A stretch of DNA of 64,000 nt from Paracoccaceae bacterium (GTDB taxonomy: Bacteria > Pseudomonadota > Alphaproteobacteria > Rhodobacterales > Rhodobacteraceae): the NCBI GenBank assembly GCA_022843025.1, contig JALHOL010000004.1, positions 1 to 64,000 of the forward strand. The letters run 5' to 3'. This document shows positions 63,500 through 64,000 of the stretch, in pieces (the stretch's first letter is position 1; each line of letters begins with the position of its first letter). Position numbers and translations under genes: made by a program. Below the pieces are notes generated by a model. That model worked only from the letters and a program-made list of their open reading frames with translations. It did not search any database and was not told the origin of the DNA.

Positions 63500-64000
63500 T
63501 TAGCCCAGATGATAGGTTTCCGGGATGCCGTAGACGGGGGTATCCAGCCCCTCCATCCGCGCCTTGAGTTGCAGCGACAGGAACTGTGAATAGTGGCGCG
63601 ACTGGTGCAGGTTGCCGCCGTGGAACCACAGCGCATCCTGTTTCGTGGGCTTCCACATGTTGCGCTGTTCGCCCACCCACGGCCCCGGATCCTTGGGCGT
63701 GTCGGACCCAAGTCCCCAGCATTTGCCGACCTTGTCCGCCACATCCTTGCCGATCAGGTCTGCCGCCCAGCCGTTCATCGACCCGTATCCCGTGGCATAG
63801 ACGATCACATCGGCAGGCAGATGGGTGCCATCTTCCAGCACCACGCCATCGGCGACGATCTCGGCCACGTTGCCATGCGCCAGCTTGATCTTGCCGTCGA
63901 TGATCAACTGACTGGCGCCCACGTCGATGTAATAGCCCGACCCACGGCGCAGGTACTTCATGAACAGGCCCGACCCATCGGCCCCCCAATCCAGCCAGAA
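63500..64000 (-). CDS. Flavin-containing monooxygenase-like oxidoreductase, C-terminal part (partial)
   Basis: The last 166 codons of a gene whose start lies beyond the window. It contains the ATGY motif (VIVYATGYGSMNGWAADLIG) that marks FAD/NADPH-dependent monooxygenases, and a conserved tail (NMWKPTKQDALWFHGGNLHQ then SRHYSQFLSLQLKARMEG). The likely reaction is FAD/NADPH-dependent oxygenation of a small molecule; the substrate is unknown. It converges on the amino acid permease gene. Confidence 0.85.
   Translation of the reverse strand, partial: FWLDWGADGSGLFMKYLRRGSGYYIDVGASQLIIDGKIKLAHGNVAEIVADGVVLEDGTHLPADVIVYATGYGSMNGWAADLIGKDVADKVGKCWGLGSDTPKDPGPWVGEQRNMWKPTKQDALWFHGGNLHQSRHYSQFLSLQLKARMEGLDTPVYGIPETYHLG

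Overview
The window is a high-GC, gene-dense stretch of alphaproteobacterial chromosome, most likely from the Rhodobacteraceae. This rests on the overall gene repertoire, the GTG/TTG starts with GGAGG-type ribosome sites, the 41-residue L36 next to a tRNA-Val, the DinB with an N-terminal zinc ribbon, and many short -1/-4 gene overlaps. I saw no insertion sequence, prophage or CRISPR array.

Layout. 1-13.8 kb is mostly housekeeping: msrPQ (repair of oxidised periplasmic methionine), a secreted fasciclin-domain protein, clpB with a possible heat-shock promoter, a two-gene unit of unknown role (TolB-like propeller plus uncharacterised protein), a ROK kinase-cutC pair, pyrF, a Nudix hydrolase, an NfeD/SPFH membrane pair, dinB, an N-formylglutamate amidohydrolase, tRNA-Val and rpmJ. 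14.4-32.7 kb is the most distinctive part. A 2892-residue RTX protein with two complete animal-type heme peroxidase domains is followed by its own type I secretion ABC exporter, an uncharacterised one-TM protein and an HlyD adaptor. This block is bracketed by two paralogous NarL/LuxR response regulators (about 80% identical) with conserved 5' regions, and a membrane histidine kinase lies beside the first. Each regulator belongs to a duplicated module (upstream region, regulator, Panacea-like gene, 47-residue protein) that has decayed differently in the two copies.

33-41 kb holds an iron/polyamine-type ABC importer, modBC without an adjacent modA, an Asp-box (BNR) repeat protein, and an SCO-cytochrome c fusion next to a Tat-exported multicopper oxidase. 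43.9-53.2 kb is a compact type II secretion locus with unusual gene orientations (gspE reversed; L, M, C-like, D, F, I, J forward; G and prepilin peptidase reversed; short K forward). 53-64 kb carries an L-fuconate dehydratase-like enolase-superfamily enzyme, a DUF883/holin-like membrane pair, an isoquinoline-oxidoreductase-type molybdenum hydroxylase (iorAB) with a divergent TetR regulator, a small RcnB-like protein, a lone Hpt protein, a host-attachment-family protein, a polar amino acid ABC importer, and the 3' part of a flavin monooxygenase-like gene cut by the window end.

How it fits together. Two secretion systems, a very large secreted peroxidase, a multicopper oxidase and MsrPQ suggest extracellular and periplasmic oxidative chemistry. 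MsrP and IorB both need molybdenum cofactor, which modBC would supply. Control of the peroxidase export locus by the flanking two-component proteins is inferred from position and has not been shown.
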